A stretch of DNA of 64,000 nucleotides. It comes from Paracyclopina nana (Eukaryota; Arthropoda; Copepoda; Cyclopoida; Cyclopettidae). The stretch spans positions 10,540,001 through 10,604,000 of the forward strand of contig JAGUCH010000003.1 of NCBI GenBank assembly GCA_019096065.1, in the 5' to 3' direction. Shown one piece after another: positions 14,194 through 25,013 of this stretch; the stretch's first letter is position 1, and every line of letters starts with the position of its first letter. The translations under genes and the position numbers were made by a program. Under the pieces are notes generated by a model. That model was not told the DNA's origin and did not search any database. It was given only the letters and a program-made list of their open reading frames with translations.

Positions 14194-14971
14194 CTTTCAG
14201 GCAAGATTCCACATCATTAAGTATGACATCCTCCCCTTTCACGGAGCCAAATCCGAAATCTCTCAAGGTTCTGCACGAAAAAAGGATCCATTTAGGGAAA
14301 ACGGGGGCAAATCGGTGCCGTATTATGTTTACTTTTAAAAAGCCAAGAAGCGCCACTCACCAGCAGTTTTGCAGATTTGCACCAAAAATTGGTATTCTTA
14401 TCTCTAAGGGTGTAATTTTTGAAGAAAGTACAATGAACAAGAATTGCTGGTATTTTTTATTGTTATTATTATAGTATGATTGTTTTTTGTGTTTTTTTTT
14501 TATTTTTTTGCTGGCACAAAAGTGTCAATTGTTTACTTTTGCAGATTGTGCCAAAACCCATTTTTGCTTGCCTTAAACTGAAATTTCTGATGGCTTTTGA
14601 CTGCTCGCCATCAGAGAACACCAGACCTGGTATATTTCCTCCATAAACTGATCCTCCACGCAAATGAGCCTGGCCAACCGAGTCCGGTCTGCCAGCAAAC
14701 TCATTTCGGCTGAAATACTTGGCCACGAGGTGGAAGTCACTGATGCTCACACACAATTTGGGCCCCATGCAAAAGCCCACCACTGTTTTTTGTGCATCTC
14801 TTCAATCAGCAAAAAGGGAGAAGGAAAACTCTTCTGCCAGCTCCAAAGATCACCCACAATTGGCAGTGGAAATCGAGGCCCAGGTGGGAAATGAGCTGGA
14901 TAAATCCACACTTTTTTCCAATAGTAGACACTCAACACTCCTATGAAAACACCCACTAAAAGGCCCAACAT

Positions 14972-17358
14972 CTTGGCTTGAACTGACAGCTTAGGTCAAT
15001 TATTGTGTGCTCCAAAAACCTGTTTTAAAGCTACAGTTTTCCTTCAGGGCATTGAGCACAAATAAGTGGAAGAATAGGGAAAAATGACCTTTATGCTGAG
15101 ACAAATTAGAAGCTAGGCCATCTGTCAAAGTGATTAATCTCACTTTCGTGCCTCTGATCATTGATGATCAAGACGAAAATCATCATTGCAGCACATTGCT
15201 AATGCAGCATTTAGACCGCCCTAGGTCACGTGATCTTCACTTTGGCTTGATGGCGATGTAATGGCGCAAGATAGAAATCAATTTTCCAACTCTGACCGTT
15301 TCCAGCTTCCTGAACTTGACCTTGATCACCACTTTGCTTTGGAAACTCTGGATTTTTTTGTTTATACACCATAGGAAACTGGGAAATGAGAATTACTTGG
15401 ATTTTGAACTTTACTAAGCTAAGATGATTTATATATACATATATAGTATATTAATCTCTTTTCACTAACACCTTTCGTTATGCATGATCATTGCATGACT
15501 AATATTCACTTTCTTTTGTGTTTTTATAAGTGAATGACAAAACTTCCTTATTACTTAAATTTTTTGTTAGATGAAAAATTATATGGATCATAATCAAATT
15601 CTTAAATATAACTTGATTTGTGGAGAAACCTTTGCGATTCAGTGATTAAATTCATTATTAATGAAACTTCTTCAAAATGCATCATTAGCCCTGCAATATT
15701 TTCTTTATTATCTCTAAAAAAATAGAGATGAGCTATTTGATCTCGGAATTTGACTTTTCTCTGAAACACTTGCATTTTTGCGATCTTGGATTTCACAAGT
15801 TTTCGCAGCGCCATCTCTTAACATGACTAAACAAAAACATCCTCAAAAGTCAAAACAAAGCTCGAAATACGACTTGTTAGAGATATTTGACCAGAGTTGC
15901 CACTTGGAGATCGACAATAAAGTAGAATACTTTTCGTTGAATTACATTTTGTTTGTCTTCTAGCGCATTATTATGTCTTGAATATCCACTTTGGCAAACA
16001 TAATAGTTCTACAGTGAATTAGTATAAATGGTACAACAATTATTTGTCTATGTTTCACATAATTGATATAGCTATAAGATACGATAAAATAATTGAATAA
16101 TTACTTTTAAGAGAGAAACATTGCATAAGTAACGGATTTAATTCAACATGAATTATTGACTCAAATCATCGTTAGCTTGGCGTGAAAGTAAGTATAAACT
16201 CAAAATAGGCACAAGTTCATCCATGCCGTTAAATAGCGATAAATATATCTTAATTTTAACTTTTGCGACTTTTTGATTTCTCTAGTTGCTCACAGCGCCA
16301 TCTACGAACAATTAAAGAAAGCATTTAAAAACAGGCTCACCTCAAAGTTCACTAGAAGAGATTCGAAACATAAGTCACTAGTTTGTGTTACAAAAGACCG
16401 GTTTTCTCCTCACCAGAAAACAAACTCTACTGACGACAACTCTCGCCATTTAAAACTAAATCTTGAATAAAGGGATTGATTCGAAGCGTAAAAATAGTTT
16501 CAATGCCAAGGCATGAAAAAAATCGATTTATAACGATGCTATCGGTAGCATTTTGATTACTGGAATGGATTCAGTGAGGCCACTGCTTGGCAGATAACTA
16601 AGGATTCCTCATCTATTGCATCTGTCAAAATAGGTGATAAATGAAGCCTTATCAGGGTAAGTGTGAGGAAAACAATTGGCAGGATCTTCCGTGAAATTAG
16701 AGATGACTCGGGCGAAATCTTGACCACCCATGAACTTGACCTCATCAAGCTTCCAACAATAATCATTCCTGACTTCATATGGAGGCCAAGGCCAGCCCAA
16801 ATGCTTCCCTTAATTCTGCATCAAAGCGTCCCAAAAGAAATCAATAAATGGATATCATAGCACTCGAGTATGAAGAGCTAGGCATTTGCATTTCATGCTC
16901 CATATCTGCTTTTAAGCAAAAATGCTATAACATAATAATTCAATATTAGGCCTATATTGGGCCTAAGGCAGATGACCTCAATTTCAGAGTTAATCCAAGG
17001 TTATCAGTAAATTTTTAGAAGAAAAGTTAATGGAATTTTTAAGGAAATAACGAGTTGTAAAGTTGCGTGATTTTAGCGACATTTCTACCGTAAAAACTCA
17101 ATTTTAGGCGGGGAAAAGTTGAAGCTAAAATTCAAAAGATGGCGCTGCAGTTTAAGTAAAATAATGAAAATGAAACTGATTTTTGATTTTGATATCTTTC
17201 ATTCAAATAAGTCAGCTGATGTTTTCAGCAGCCAAAATCAGGCCTTATGACTATTTTGCTGCATTAATCTTTGTTATCTTGCTGGTAAGCTGCAATCTTT
17301 GATAGGTTATTACGTAAAACAGCAGTAATGTAAAACAGTGACTAACATTGAGTGAAAA
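14972..17358. other. Intergenic DNA, no supported gene
   Basis: AT-rich sequence upstream of the P450 start and of the small membrane-protein ORF. It contains two copies of AGCGCCATCT (near 15,807 and 16,293) and one in reverse orientation (near 17,138), listed as a motif finding. The open frames are short and have no recognisable domains. Confidence 0.5.
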
Positions 17359-17679
17359 ATGGAGTGGCTCATCATATCTGGATTGGTGCTGCTCCTCAAA
17401 TTGATTCTCCTCATAATTTGGCTGTTCATTCGAGCCATGAAAAAACGCCAAATTGAGACTGAAAGCGCGCGTGAAAACCTCCAAATTCAAAGAAGTGGCG
17501 AAGCATCTCTTAACACAGTTTATTATGTACGTGAAACAAATCCACCCGAGCAAGAGCAAGAATTAAATGTGCAAGAATTTGAGCCACCTCCAAATTATTG
17601 GTCAGTTGTGGGCGAAGAAAATTCCGTGGCAAAAAAGCCGAAATTTTTTGAAACGACTCGAATTGGACAAGTGAATTAA
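17359..17679 (+). CDS. Putative small single-pass membrane protein with a PPxY motif, 106 aa
   Basis: Single-exon frame with a favourable ATG context (GAAAAATGG). A strongly hydrophobic helix spans about residues 3-25 and is followed by a basic stop-transfer cluster (MKKR). The hydrophilic tail contains EPPPNYW, so PPNY at residues 77-80 is a PPxY ligand for WW-domain proteins such as Nedd4-type ubiquitin ligases. This suggests a type III (N-out) membrane adaptor with a cytoplasmic tail. An AATAAA at 17884-17889 lies about 205 nt downstream. I do not recognise a named family, and the opposite strand is also partly open. Membrane helix, motif and polyadenylation signal are seen; the role is inference. 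Confidence 0.45.
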   Translation: MEWLIISGLVLLLKLILLIIWLFIRAMKKRQIETESARENLQIQRSGEASLNTVYYVRETNPPEQEQELNVQEFEPPPNYWSVVGEENSVAKKPKFFETTRIGQVN

Positions 17680-17883
17680 AAGTGTTAGTGATTTCTTCGC
17701 TGGATTTTCAACCCTGATTTCTACCAAGCTTGCAAAAAAATTCTGCGTCAAAAAAGCCGTAATGTTTTTGTGCAACTCGTACAGGGAAAAAGCATTAGAA
17801 AGCTCTAAAAAAGTTTTTAATGTAATTATTATTTTCCTGTGATGAAAAGAACCAATATGAAAAGTATTTTTGCGAATGCATGC

Positions 17884-17889
17884 AATAAA
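17884..17889 (+). terminator. Possible polyadenylation signal AATAAA
   Basis: AATAAA about 205 nt after the stop of the small PPxY membrane-protein frame, in a position suited to its 3' end. Confidence 0.35.
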
Positions 17890-18323
17890 ATGAAACGTTA
17901 GAATCTAGTTTTAAAAATGTGCCGAAATGTAAAGAGTACTTTGGGATTTGCGTAAAGGTTTCGTGATTATGTGATTACTTTCTTCCGCTGGATTTTCAAC
18001 AATTTCCTCTCATTTCAACCAAGATTGAAGAGACGTACGTTTTACTCCTTTTAAAATGTATGATTCCTGAAAATGCTGCATAACTTCTAAAACAGTTTTC
18101 CTTTTCTTAGCAAGAATTATGATATATTTTAAAAAATCTAACTATCAAAAACACGAGCTAGATAATTTATTGTTGCGACAAACTAACTCTAAAAAAACTG
18201 ACCTCTGCTACGAAAAAATTATTATTTGCTTGGCGGCAACATACATTCAAAAGATAGCAATTTTGTGTCAAATCTTGGATGGGAAAACTCTGGCAAATAG
18301 TTATGTCAATTCGTGGCAATTAT
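17890..18323. other. Intergenic DNA left of the outer foldback element
   Basis: AT-rich, with no supported gene. It ends in AATTAT at 18318-18323, which is matched by AATTAT at 31313-31318 on the far side of the outer element and is the candidate target duplication. Confidence 0.5.
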
Positions 18324-18429
18324 GGGTAACACTCTCATGTTCAGCGCACAAAAATGCTCAAATTGACATAGATATCAAATAAAAAAACACAAAAAGTCTG
18401 AGCAGGGCACATACAATCAAAATTTTTCT

Positions 18430-20160
18430 TTCCCAATCACCACCCAAATTTGATTTTGGATTTGGTCTTTTTTTCTGATCACCACCCATCACCACCCAAA
18501 TATGATTTTGGATTTGGTCTTTTTTTTCTGATCACCACCCATCACCACCCAAATATGAATTTCGTTTTGCCTCTTTTTTCCCAATCACCACCCATCACCA
18601 CCCAAACTGATTTTGTATTTGGTCTTTTTTTTCTAATCACCACCCATCACCACCCAAATATGATTTTGGATTTGGTCTTTTTTTCAGATCACCACCCAAA
18701 TTTGAATTTCATTTTGCCTCTTTTTTCCCAATCACCACCCATCACCACCCAAACTGATTTTGGATTTGGTCTTTTTTTTCTGATCACCACCCATCACCAC
18801 CCAAACTGATTTTGGATTTGGTCTTTTTTTTCTGATCACCACCCATCACCACCCAAATTTGAATTTCTTTTTGCCTCTTTTTTCCCAATCACCACCCATC
18901 ACCACCCAAATATGATTTTGGATTTGGTCTTTTTTTTCTGATCACCACCCATCACCACCCAAACTGATTTTGGATTTGGTCTTTTTTTTCTGATCACCAC
19001 CCATCACCACCCAAACTGATTTTGGATTTGGTCTTTTTTTTCTGATCACCACCCATCACCACCCAAATATGATTTTGGATTTGGTCTTTTTTTTCTGATC
19101 ACCACCCATCACCACCCAAATATGATTTTGGATTTGGTCTTTCTTTCAGATCACCACCCAAATTTGAATTTCATTTTGCCTCTTTTTTCCCAATCACCAC
19201 CCATCACCACCCAAACTGATTTTGGATTTGGTCTTTTTTTTCTGATCACCACCCATCACCACCCAAACTGATTTTGGATTTGGTCTTTTTTTTCTGATCA
19301 CCACCCATCACCACCCAAATTTGAATTTCGTTTTGCCTCTTTTTTCCCAATCACCACCCATCACCACCCAAATATGATTTTGGATTTGGTCTTTTTTTTC
19401 TGATCACCACCCATCACCACCCAAACTGATTTTGGATTTGGTCTTTTTTTTCTGATCACCACCCATCACCACCCAAACTGATTTTGGATTTGGTCTTTTT
19501 TTTCTGATCACCACCCATCACCACCCAAATATGATTTTGGATTTGGTCTTTTTTTTCTGATCACCACCCATCACCACCCAAATATGAATTTCGTTTTTGC
19601 CTCTTTTTTCCCAATCACCACCAATCACCACCCAAATTTGATTTTGGATTTGGTCTTTTTTTCTGATCACCACCCATCACCACCCACACTGATTTTGGAT
19701 TTGGTCTTTTTTTCTGATCACCACCCATCACCACCCAAATATGAATTTCGTTTTGCCTCTTTTTTCCCAATCACCACCCATCACCACCCAAATATGATTT
19801 TGGATTTGGTCTTTTTTTTCTGATCACCACCCATCACCACCCAAATATGATTTTGGATTTGGTCTTTTTTTTTCTGATCACCACCCATCACCACCCAATT
19901 ATGAATTTCGTTTTTGCCTCTTTTTTCTGATCACCACCCATCACCACCCAAATATGATTTTGGATTTGGTCTTTTTTTCTGATCACCACCCATCACCACC
20001 CAAATATGATTTTGGATTTGGTCTTTTTTTCTGATCACCACCCATCACCACCCAAATATGATTTTGGATTTGGTCTTTTTTTCTGATCACCACCCATCAC
20101 CACCCAAATTTGAGTTTCATTTTACCTCTTTTTTCCCAATCACCACCCATCACCACCCAG
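18430..20160 (+). repeat. Left arm of the outer element: tandem repeat, about 50-56 bp unit
   Basis: Two interleaved unit types share the core ATCACCACCCATCACCACCC. One continues with ATTTTGGATTTGGTC and a T run ending TCTGATC; the other continues with GAATTTCGTTTTGCCTC and TTTTTTCCCAATC. The open frames here (for example 18,450-18,809) arise from the repeat and are not genes. Confidence 0.95.
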
Positions 20161-20592
20161 ACTATGCTAAAGTTAGCACTATGACAAATTCAAAATTAGT
20201 CAAAACATGGTGAAAAAATGCAAAACTTTGTAAAACGTTGTCAAAAATACAATTTTGCTCAGGCAAATATGCTCTCTTCATCTACAAACTCCTTAAGGAA
20301 TCGGAACTCAAAATTCCTTTGCGCCAAAGAGTTCTCAGTACATAAATTAGCTGCGTAGAGTTGTATGCATGGATTTGTCACAACCCCACAAAACAAATCC
20401 GCAAACCATACCGATTTGATCCTAATTTAGTACGTATTTTTGATCAGTATTCTTGTTACAAGAATATACCTAAAAGCGTAACACAACTGTTTCATAAAAT
20501 TTTTGCGAAATCCTGATCTCTAAAACTTATCGCTATCAACTTAATTTCATTTTTATTTTATCCTATGGCATGCATGTGTGAAAATAATACAT
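20161..20592. other. Outer-element core, left part, with one diverged 157-bp-type unit
   Basis: Between arm and inner insertion. About 20,196-20,265 (GTCAAAACATGGTGAAAAAA ... TGTCAAAAATACAATTTTGC) aligns with the 157-bp unit of the inner element (GTCAAAACTAGATGAAAAAA ... TGTCAAAAATGCAATTTTGC). The rest is unique and non-coding. Confidence 0.65.
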
Positions 20593-20674
20593 GAATTTTT
20601 GGCCGCGACTGCATAGGCAGGGATCAAATGCAAGCAAAACTTAGATTTATTTTCACAAAAAATATAGATTACGC

Positions 20675-21797
20675 CGTGTGAACCCGTGTTTGGTGTGTTC
20701 GCCGTGTTCGGTGTGTTCAGTGTGTTCGGCTGTTCGCCGTGTTCGGTGTGTTCAGTGTGTTCGCCGTGTTCGGTGTGTTCGCCGTGTTCGCTGTGTTCGC
20801 TCGTGTTCGCTGTGTTCGCTCGTGTTCGCCCGTGTTCGTTGTGTTCGCTGTGTTCGCTCGTGTTCGCCCGTGTTCGGTGTGTTCGCCCGTGTTCGGTGTG
20901 TTCGCCGTGTTCGGTGTGTTCGCCCGTGTTCGGTGTGTTTGCCCGTGTTCAGTGTGTTCGGCCGTGTTCGGTGTGTTTGCCCGTGTTCGTTGTGTTCACC
21001 CGTGTTCGCCCGTGTTCGTTGTGTTCACCCGTGTTCGGTGTGTTCGCCGTGTTCGGTGTGTTCGCCCGTGTTCGGTGTGTTCGCCCGTGTTCGGTGTGTT
21101 CGCCCGTGTTCGCTGTGTTCGCCCGTGTTCGCTGTGTTCGGCCGTGTTCGCTGTGTTCGGCCGTGTTCGCCCGTGTTCGCCCGTGTTCGGTGTGTTCGCC
21201 CGTGTTCGGTGTGTTCGCCCGTGTTCGGTGTGTTCGCCCGTGTTCGGTGTGTTCGCCCGTGTTCGGTTGTTCGCCGTGTTCGGTGTGTTCGGTGTGTTCG
21301 CCGTGTTCGGTGTGTTCGCCCGTGTTCGGTGTGTTCGCCCGTGTTCAGTGTGTTCGGCCGTGTTCGGTGTGTTCGCCCGTGTTCGTTGTGTTCACCCGTG
21401 TTCGCCCGTGTTCGTTGTGTTCACCCGTGTTCGGTGTGTTCGCCGTGTTCGCTGTGTTCGCCTGTGTTCGCTGTGTTCCCCCTTTTTCGCTGTGTTCGCC
21501 CGTGTTCGCCCGTGTTCACTGTGTTCGCCCGTGTTCGCTGTGTTCGCCCGTGTTCGCCCGTGTTCGCCCGTGTTCGCCCGTGTTCGCCCGTGTTCGCTGT
21601 GTTCGCCCGTGTTTGGTGTGTTCGCCCGTGTTCGGTGTGTTCGCCCGTGTTCGGTGTGTTCGCCCGTGTTCGGTGTGTTCGCCCGTGTTCGGTGTGTTCG
21701 CCCGTGTTCGGTGTGTTCGCCCGTGTTCGGTGTGTTCGCCCGTGTTCGCTGTGTTCGGCCGTGTTCGCTGTGTTCGCTGCGTTCGCCCGTATTCGCT
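20675..21797 (+). repeat. Left arm of the inner element: GTGTTCGCC/GTGTTCGGT tandem repeat
   Basis: About 9-10-bp units GTGTTCGCC, GTGTTCGGT, GTGTTCGCT and GTGTTCGTT are repeated for 1.1 kb. All three plus-strand frames stay open only because the unit has no stop codon, so long Cys/Val/Phe-rich frames appear without being genes. A block around 20,945-21,060 is repeated about 400 bp later (near 21,343), a higher-order duplication within the arm. Confidence 0.95.
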
Positions 21798-21818
21798 GCT
21801 AGTTTCAGTTCTAATTTT

Positions 21819-23000
21819 GCACTAGGAGACCAGTCATGTCAAAACTAGATGAAAAAGGCCACAGTTTGGTCTTTGTCAAAAATGCAATTTTGCTCTAGCA
21901 ATTATTCACGTTACGCGTGTTTCGCTCCAAGCTCAAAAAGTTGCAAAAAATATGCTATTTTCAGATCTTATTTTGCACTAGGAGACCAGTCATGTCAAAA
22001 CTAGATGAAAAAAAGGCCACAGTTTGGTCTTTGTCAAAAATGCAATTTTGCTCTAGCAATTATTCACGTTACGCGAGTTTCGCTCCAAGCTCAAAAAGTT
22101 GCAAAAATATGCTATTTTCAGATCTTATTTTGCACTAGGAGACCAGTCATGTCAAAACTAGATGAAAAAAGGCCAAAGTTTGGTCTTTGTCAAAAATGCA
22201 ATTTTGCTCTAGCAATTATTCACGTTACGCGTGTTTCGCTCCAAGCTCAAAAAGTTGCAAAAAAATATGCCAGTTTCAGATCTTATTTTGCACTAGGAGA
22301 CCAGTCATGTCAAAACTAGATGAAAAAAAGGCCAAAGTTTGGTCTTTGTCAAAAAATGCAATTTTGCTCTAGCAATTATTCACGTTACGCGAGTTTCGCT
22401 CCAAGCTCAAAAAGTTGCAAAAATATGCTATTTTCAGATCTTATTTTGCACTAGGAGACCAGTCATGTCAAAACTAGATGAAAAAAAAGGCCAAAGTTTG
22501 GTCTTTGTCAAAAATGCTATTTTGCTCTTGCAATTATTCACGTTACGCGAGTTTCGCTCCAAGCTCAAAAAGTTGCAAAAAATATGCTATTTTCAGATCT
22601 TATTTTGCACTAGGAGACCAGTCATGCCAAAACTAGATGAAAAAAAGGCCAAAGTTAGGTCTTTTGCAAAAAATGCAATTTTGCTCTATCAATTATTCAC
22701 GTTACGCGTGTTTCTCTCAAATCTCAAAAGGTTGCAAAAAAATATGCCAGTTTCAGATCTTATTTTGCACTCGGAGACCAGTCATGTCAAAACTAGATGA
22801 AAAAAAGGCCAAAGTTTGGCCTTTGTCAAAAAATGCAATTTTGCTCTAGCAATTATTCACGTTACGCGTGTTTCGCTCCAAGCTCAAAAAGTTGCAAAAA
22901 AATATGCTATTTTCAGATCTTATTTTGCACTAGGAGACCAGTCTTGTCAAAACTAGATGAAAAAAAGGCCAAAGTTTGGCCTTTGTCAAAAAATGCAATT
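21819..23000 (+). repeat. 157-bp tandem array, eight copies, inner-element core
   Basis: Each unit opens with GCACTAGGAGACCAGTCATG or a one-base variant. Units start at 21,819, 21,975, 22,132, 22,290, 22,448, 22,607, 22,767 and 22,927, so the period is 156-160 bp; the last copy is partial. Short open frames crossing the copies are repeat artefacts. Confidence 0.95.
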
Positions 23001-24060
23001 AAAAAGTAGAAGTACCGCGCGATGCGCAAGTTTTCACCCTTGCGAACTCAAAAAGAGTCAACAGTTTAGTAAAAGCTTAGTAGAAGAGTCTATTTCAGAG
23101 ATAGCAGACAAAATTTGATCTAACACATCTTTTAGCTTCAAAAAGTGCCAAATTCAAAATGCACACATATATTCGTGCGCACTGTAGCACTGATAGGACG
23201 AGTGGTTAAAGGAAGGACGTATGTAGCACTGATGGACAAATTGACCACTCGGCCAGGGGGGTCTCGTAAGCGAGTTCTTGACGCAAGTTTTGCATGCTAA
23301 AATCGCCAAATCTGTTCGTCTTAGCTGCGGTGGCGCTAGTAGTTCTTACTACATAGCGCGTGAGCTCAAATGACGTCAGTGATGGAAGCGAGCGGGCTAA
23401 TCTCTCGCTTTTTAAACAGAGCTCCCAGATAAGTTCAGTTTTTGTCAAAAAGTATGCAATTGTGGCACATTTTGCTAATTTATTGTGGGTTATGGAAATT
23501 TTTGGAAGTGAAATCCACAGAATTCTATTGAAATTTCGTCTTGAAGCCTACCACAGCTCAGTCAGACTGTGCGCTATAGTAAAGCAGCGATAAGAACTCA
23601 CCTTATAAGTATAGATCATCTTGCACTCGGCGATTTCTCAGCTCCTGGTGATCAGAGGGAGCTGGGGTAATTTTTTTCTGAAACTAGACCCTAAAATCTA
23701 TCATTTTGCCAAGTTTCATCAAAATCTGAGACATTCTATTTTTATTGTACACTGATGGGACCTTTTGGTTTTTTTATACACTGATGGGACTCAGTCTGAC
23801 TTTTCCTATCTTATTATACACTGATGGGACATGCAATAAGACCACTCCATAATGAGACATGAATGGCTATGACCACTCCACAGTAAGACCTTTAAAAGCC
23901 TCTTTTAACAGCAAGGTCAAAGGCACATCAAAAGTTTGACTTTGGCTCATTATCTTCCACGATAAGATAATGAGCCTTTGCCTCATAGTTTGAGTCAAGT
24001 TGACCCAAACTATCAAAATTGACTTGGTCAAGAATTTCATGATTTATAAGAAGTAAAGTT
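23001..24060. other. Spacer between the two core arrays of the inner element
   Basis: Mostly unique. It begins and ends with fragments of the 169-bp unit in inverted orientation (GTACCGCGCGATGCGCAAG near 23,011 and GTACCGCGCGATCCGCAAG near 24,066). It also contains three copies of ACACTGATGGGAC (near 23,749, 23,778 and 23,818), two related CACTGATRGGAC copies near 23,184-23,230, a 13-bp-stem hairpin at 23,946-23,977 and a tRNA A-box-like sequence on the minus strand at 23,245-23,255. No protein-coding signal. Confidence 0.7.
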
Positions 24061-25013
24061 AAAGTACCGCGCGATCCGCAAGTTTTCACTCTTCCGAATT
24101 CAAAATAAATCAATAAGTTTCGGCATTTGCGAATTCAAAAAGTGTAGTAAGTTTGAGTTTGCCTCACATTTTGAGTCAAGTTGACTCAAACTTTTGATTC
24201 ATTTTGAATTCGCTAGAGAGAAAACCTGCGCATCGCGCGGTACTTCTACTTTACTGCTAATAAAACACGAAATTCTTGACCAAGTCAAATTTCAGTCAAA
24301 ATGTCAATTGCAGTTGATAGTTTGGGTCAACTTGACTCAAAATATGAGGCAAAGTCAAACTTACTACACTTTTTGAATTCGCAAATGCCGAAACTTGCGC
24401 ATCGCGTTATGCTACTAGGTGACTGCTATGAAAACGCGAAATTCTTGACCAAGTCAAATTTCAGTCAAAATGTCAGTTGCAGCTGAAAGTTTGAGTCAAC
24501 TTGACTCAAAATGTGAGGCAAAGTCAAACTTTTGATTCATTTTGATTTCGCAAATGCCGAAACTTGCGCTTCGCGTTATGCTACTAGGTGACTGCTATGA
24601 AAACGCGAAATTCTTGACCAAGTCAAATTTCAGTCAAAATGTCAGTTGCAGCTGATAGTTTGAGTCAACTTGACTCAAAATATGAGGCAAAGTCAAACTT
24701 ACTACACTTTTTGAATTCGCAAATGCCGAAACTTGCGCATCGCGTTATGCTACTAGGTGACTGCTATGAAAACGCGAAATTCTTGACCAAGTCAAATTTC
24801 AGTCAAAATGTCAGTTGCAGCTGAAAGTTTGAGTCAACTTGACTCAAAATGTGAGGCAAAGTCAAACTTTTGATTCATTTTGATTTCGCAAATGCCGAAA
24901 CTTGCGCTTCGCGTTATGCTACTAGGTGACTGCTATGAAAACGCGAAATTCTTGACTGAGTCAAATTTCAGTCAAAATGTCAGTTGCAGCTGATAGTTTG
25001 AGTCAACTTGACT
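24061..25013 (+). repeat. 169-bp tandem array, inner-element core
   Basis: Units beginning at TGTCARTTGCAGYTGA occur near 24,302, 24,472, 24,640, 24,810 and 24,979 (168-170 bp apart). Each contains GAGTCAACTTGACTCAAAAT and CTTGCGCATCGCG or close variants. The first part (24,061-24,240) has an inverted copy facing the rest. The last unit runs directly into the right arm at GACTCAACAGCGAACGC. Confidence 0.92.

Larger units (their letters stand above)
12158..14971 (-). pseudogene. CYP2-type cytochrome P450, disrupted by a 1-nt frameshift and a transposon insertion
   Basis: Microsomal haem-thiolate monooxygenase of the CYP2-like clan; the substrate cannot be inferred. Coding exons: 14971-14572; 14270-13149, interrupted by a transposon at 13617-14193; 12698-12158. 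Visible features: an N-terminal membrane anchor, the proline hinge PPGPRFPLPIVGD, the C-helix region around SDGEQSKAIRNFSLR, the helix-I motif GGIETTGTS, ExxR as EIFR, and the haem motif FGLGKRRCLGE. In the repaired frame this is about 492 residues, normal for the family. Intron 1 (301 bp) needs a GC donor, AAG|GCAAGC, to join FSLR to TLRDFGFG. The last intron (450 bp) is GT-AG and joins as TWSVYFLAKHPE. Two lesions are present. One base is missing in the G run at 14763-14766, so the frame switches between WAFAW and GPKLCVSISD. The transposon splits the codon region CLK/ALEQNG. Apart from these two lesions, all three exon phases fit. Confidence 0.9.

Noticed and set aside
14531..14571. Extension of P450 exon 1 to a GT donor at 14,536 (reading QAKMGFG)
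   Set aside because: It mimics the P450 motif by chance, but the next exon already supplies TLRDFGFG, and only the GC donor at 14,571 keeps the phase.
20678..21848. Overlapping plus-strand frames of 369-379 codons, Cys/Val/Phe-rich
   Set aside because: All three frames are open because the GTGTTCG repeat contains no stop codon; the peptides are translations of a satellite inside a transposon arm, not a gene.
21917..23009. Chain of 60-153-codon frames in the 157-bp array
   Set aside because: The same peptide recurs in shifted frames with the array period, so it follows from the repeat and not from coding constraint.
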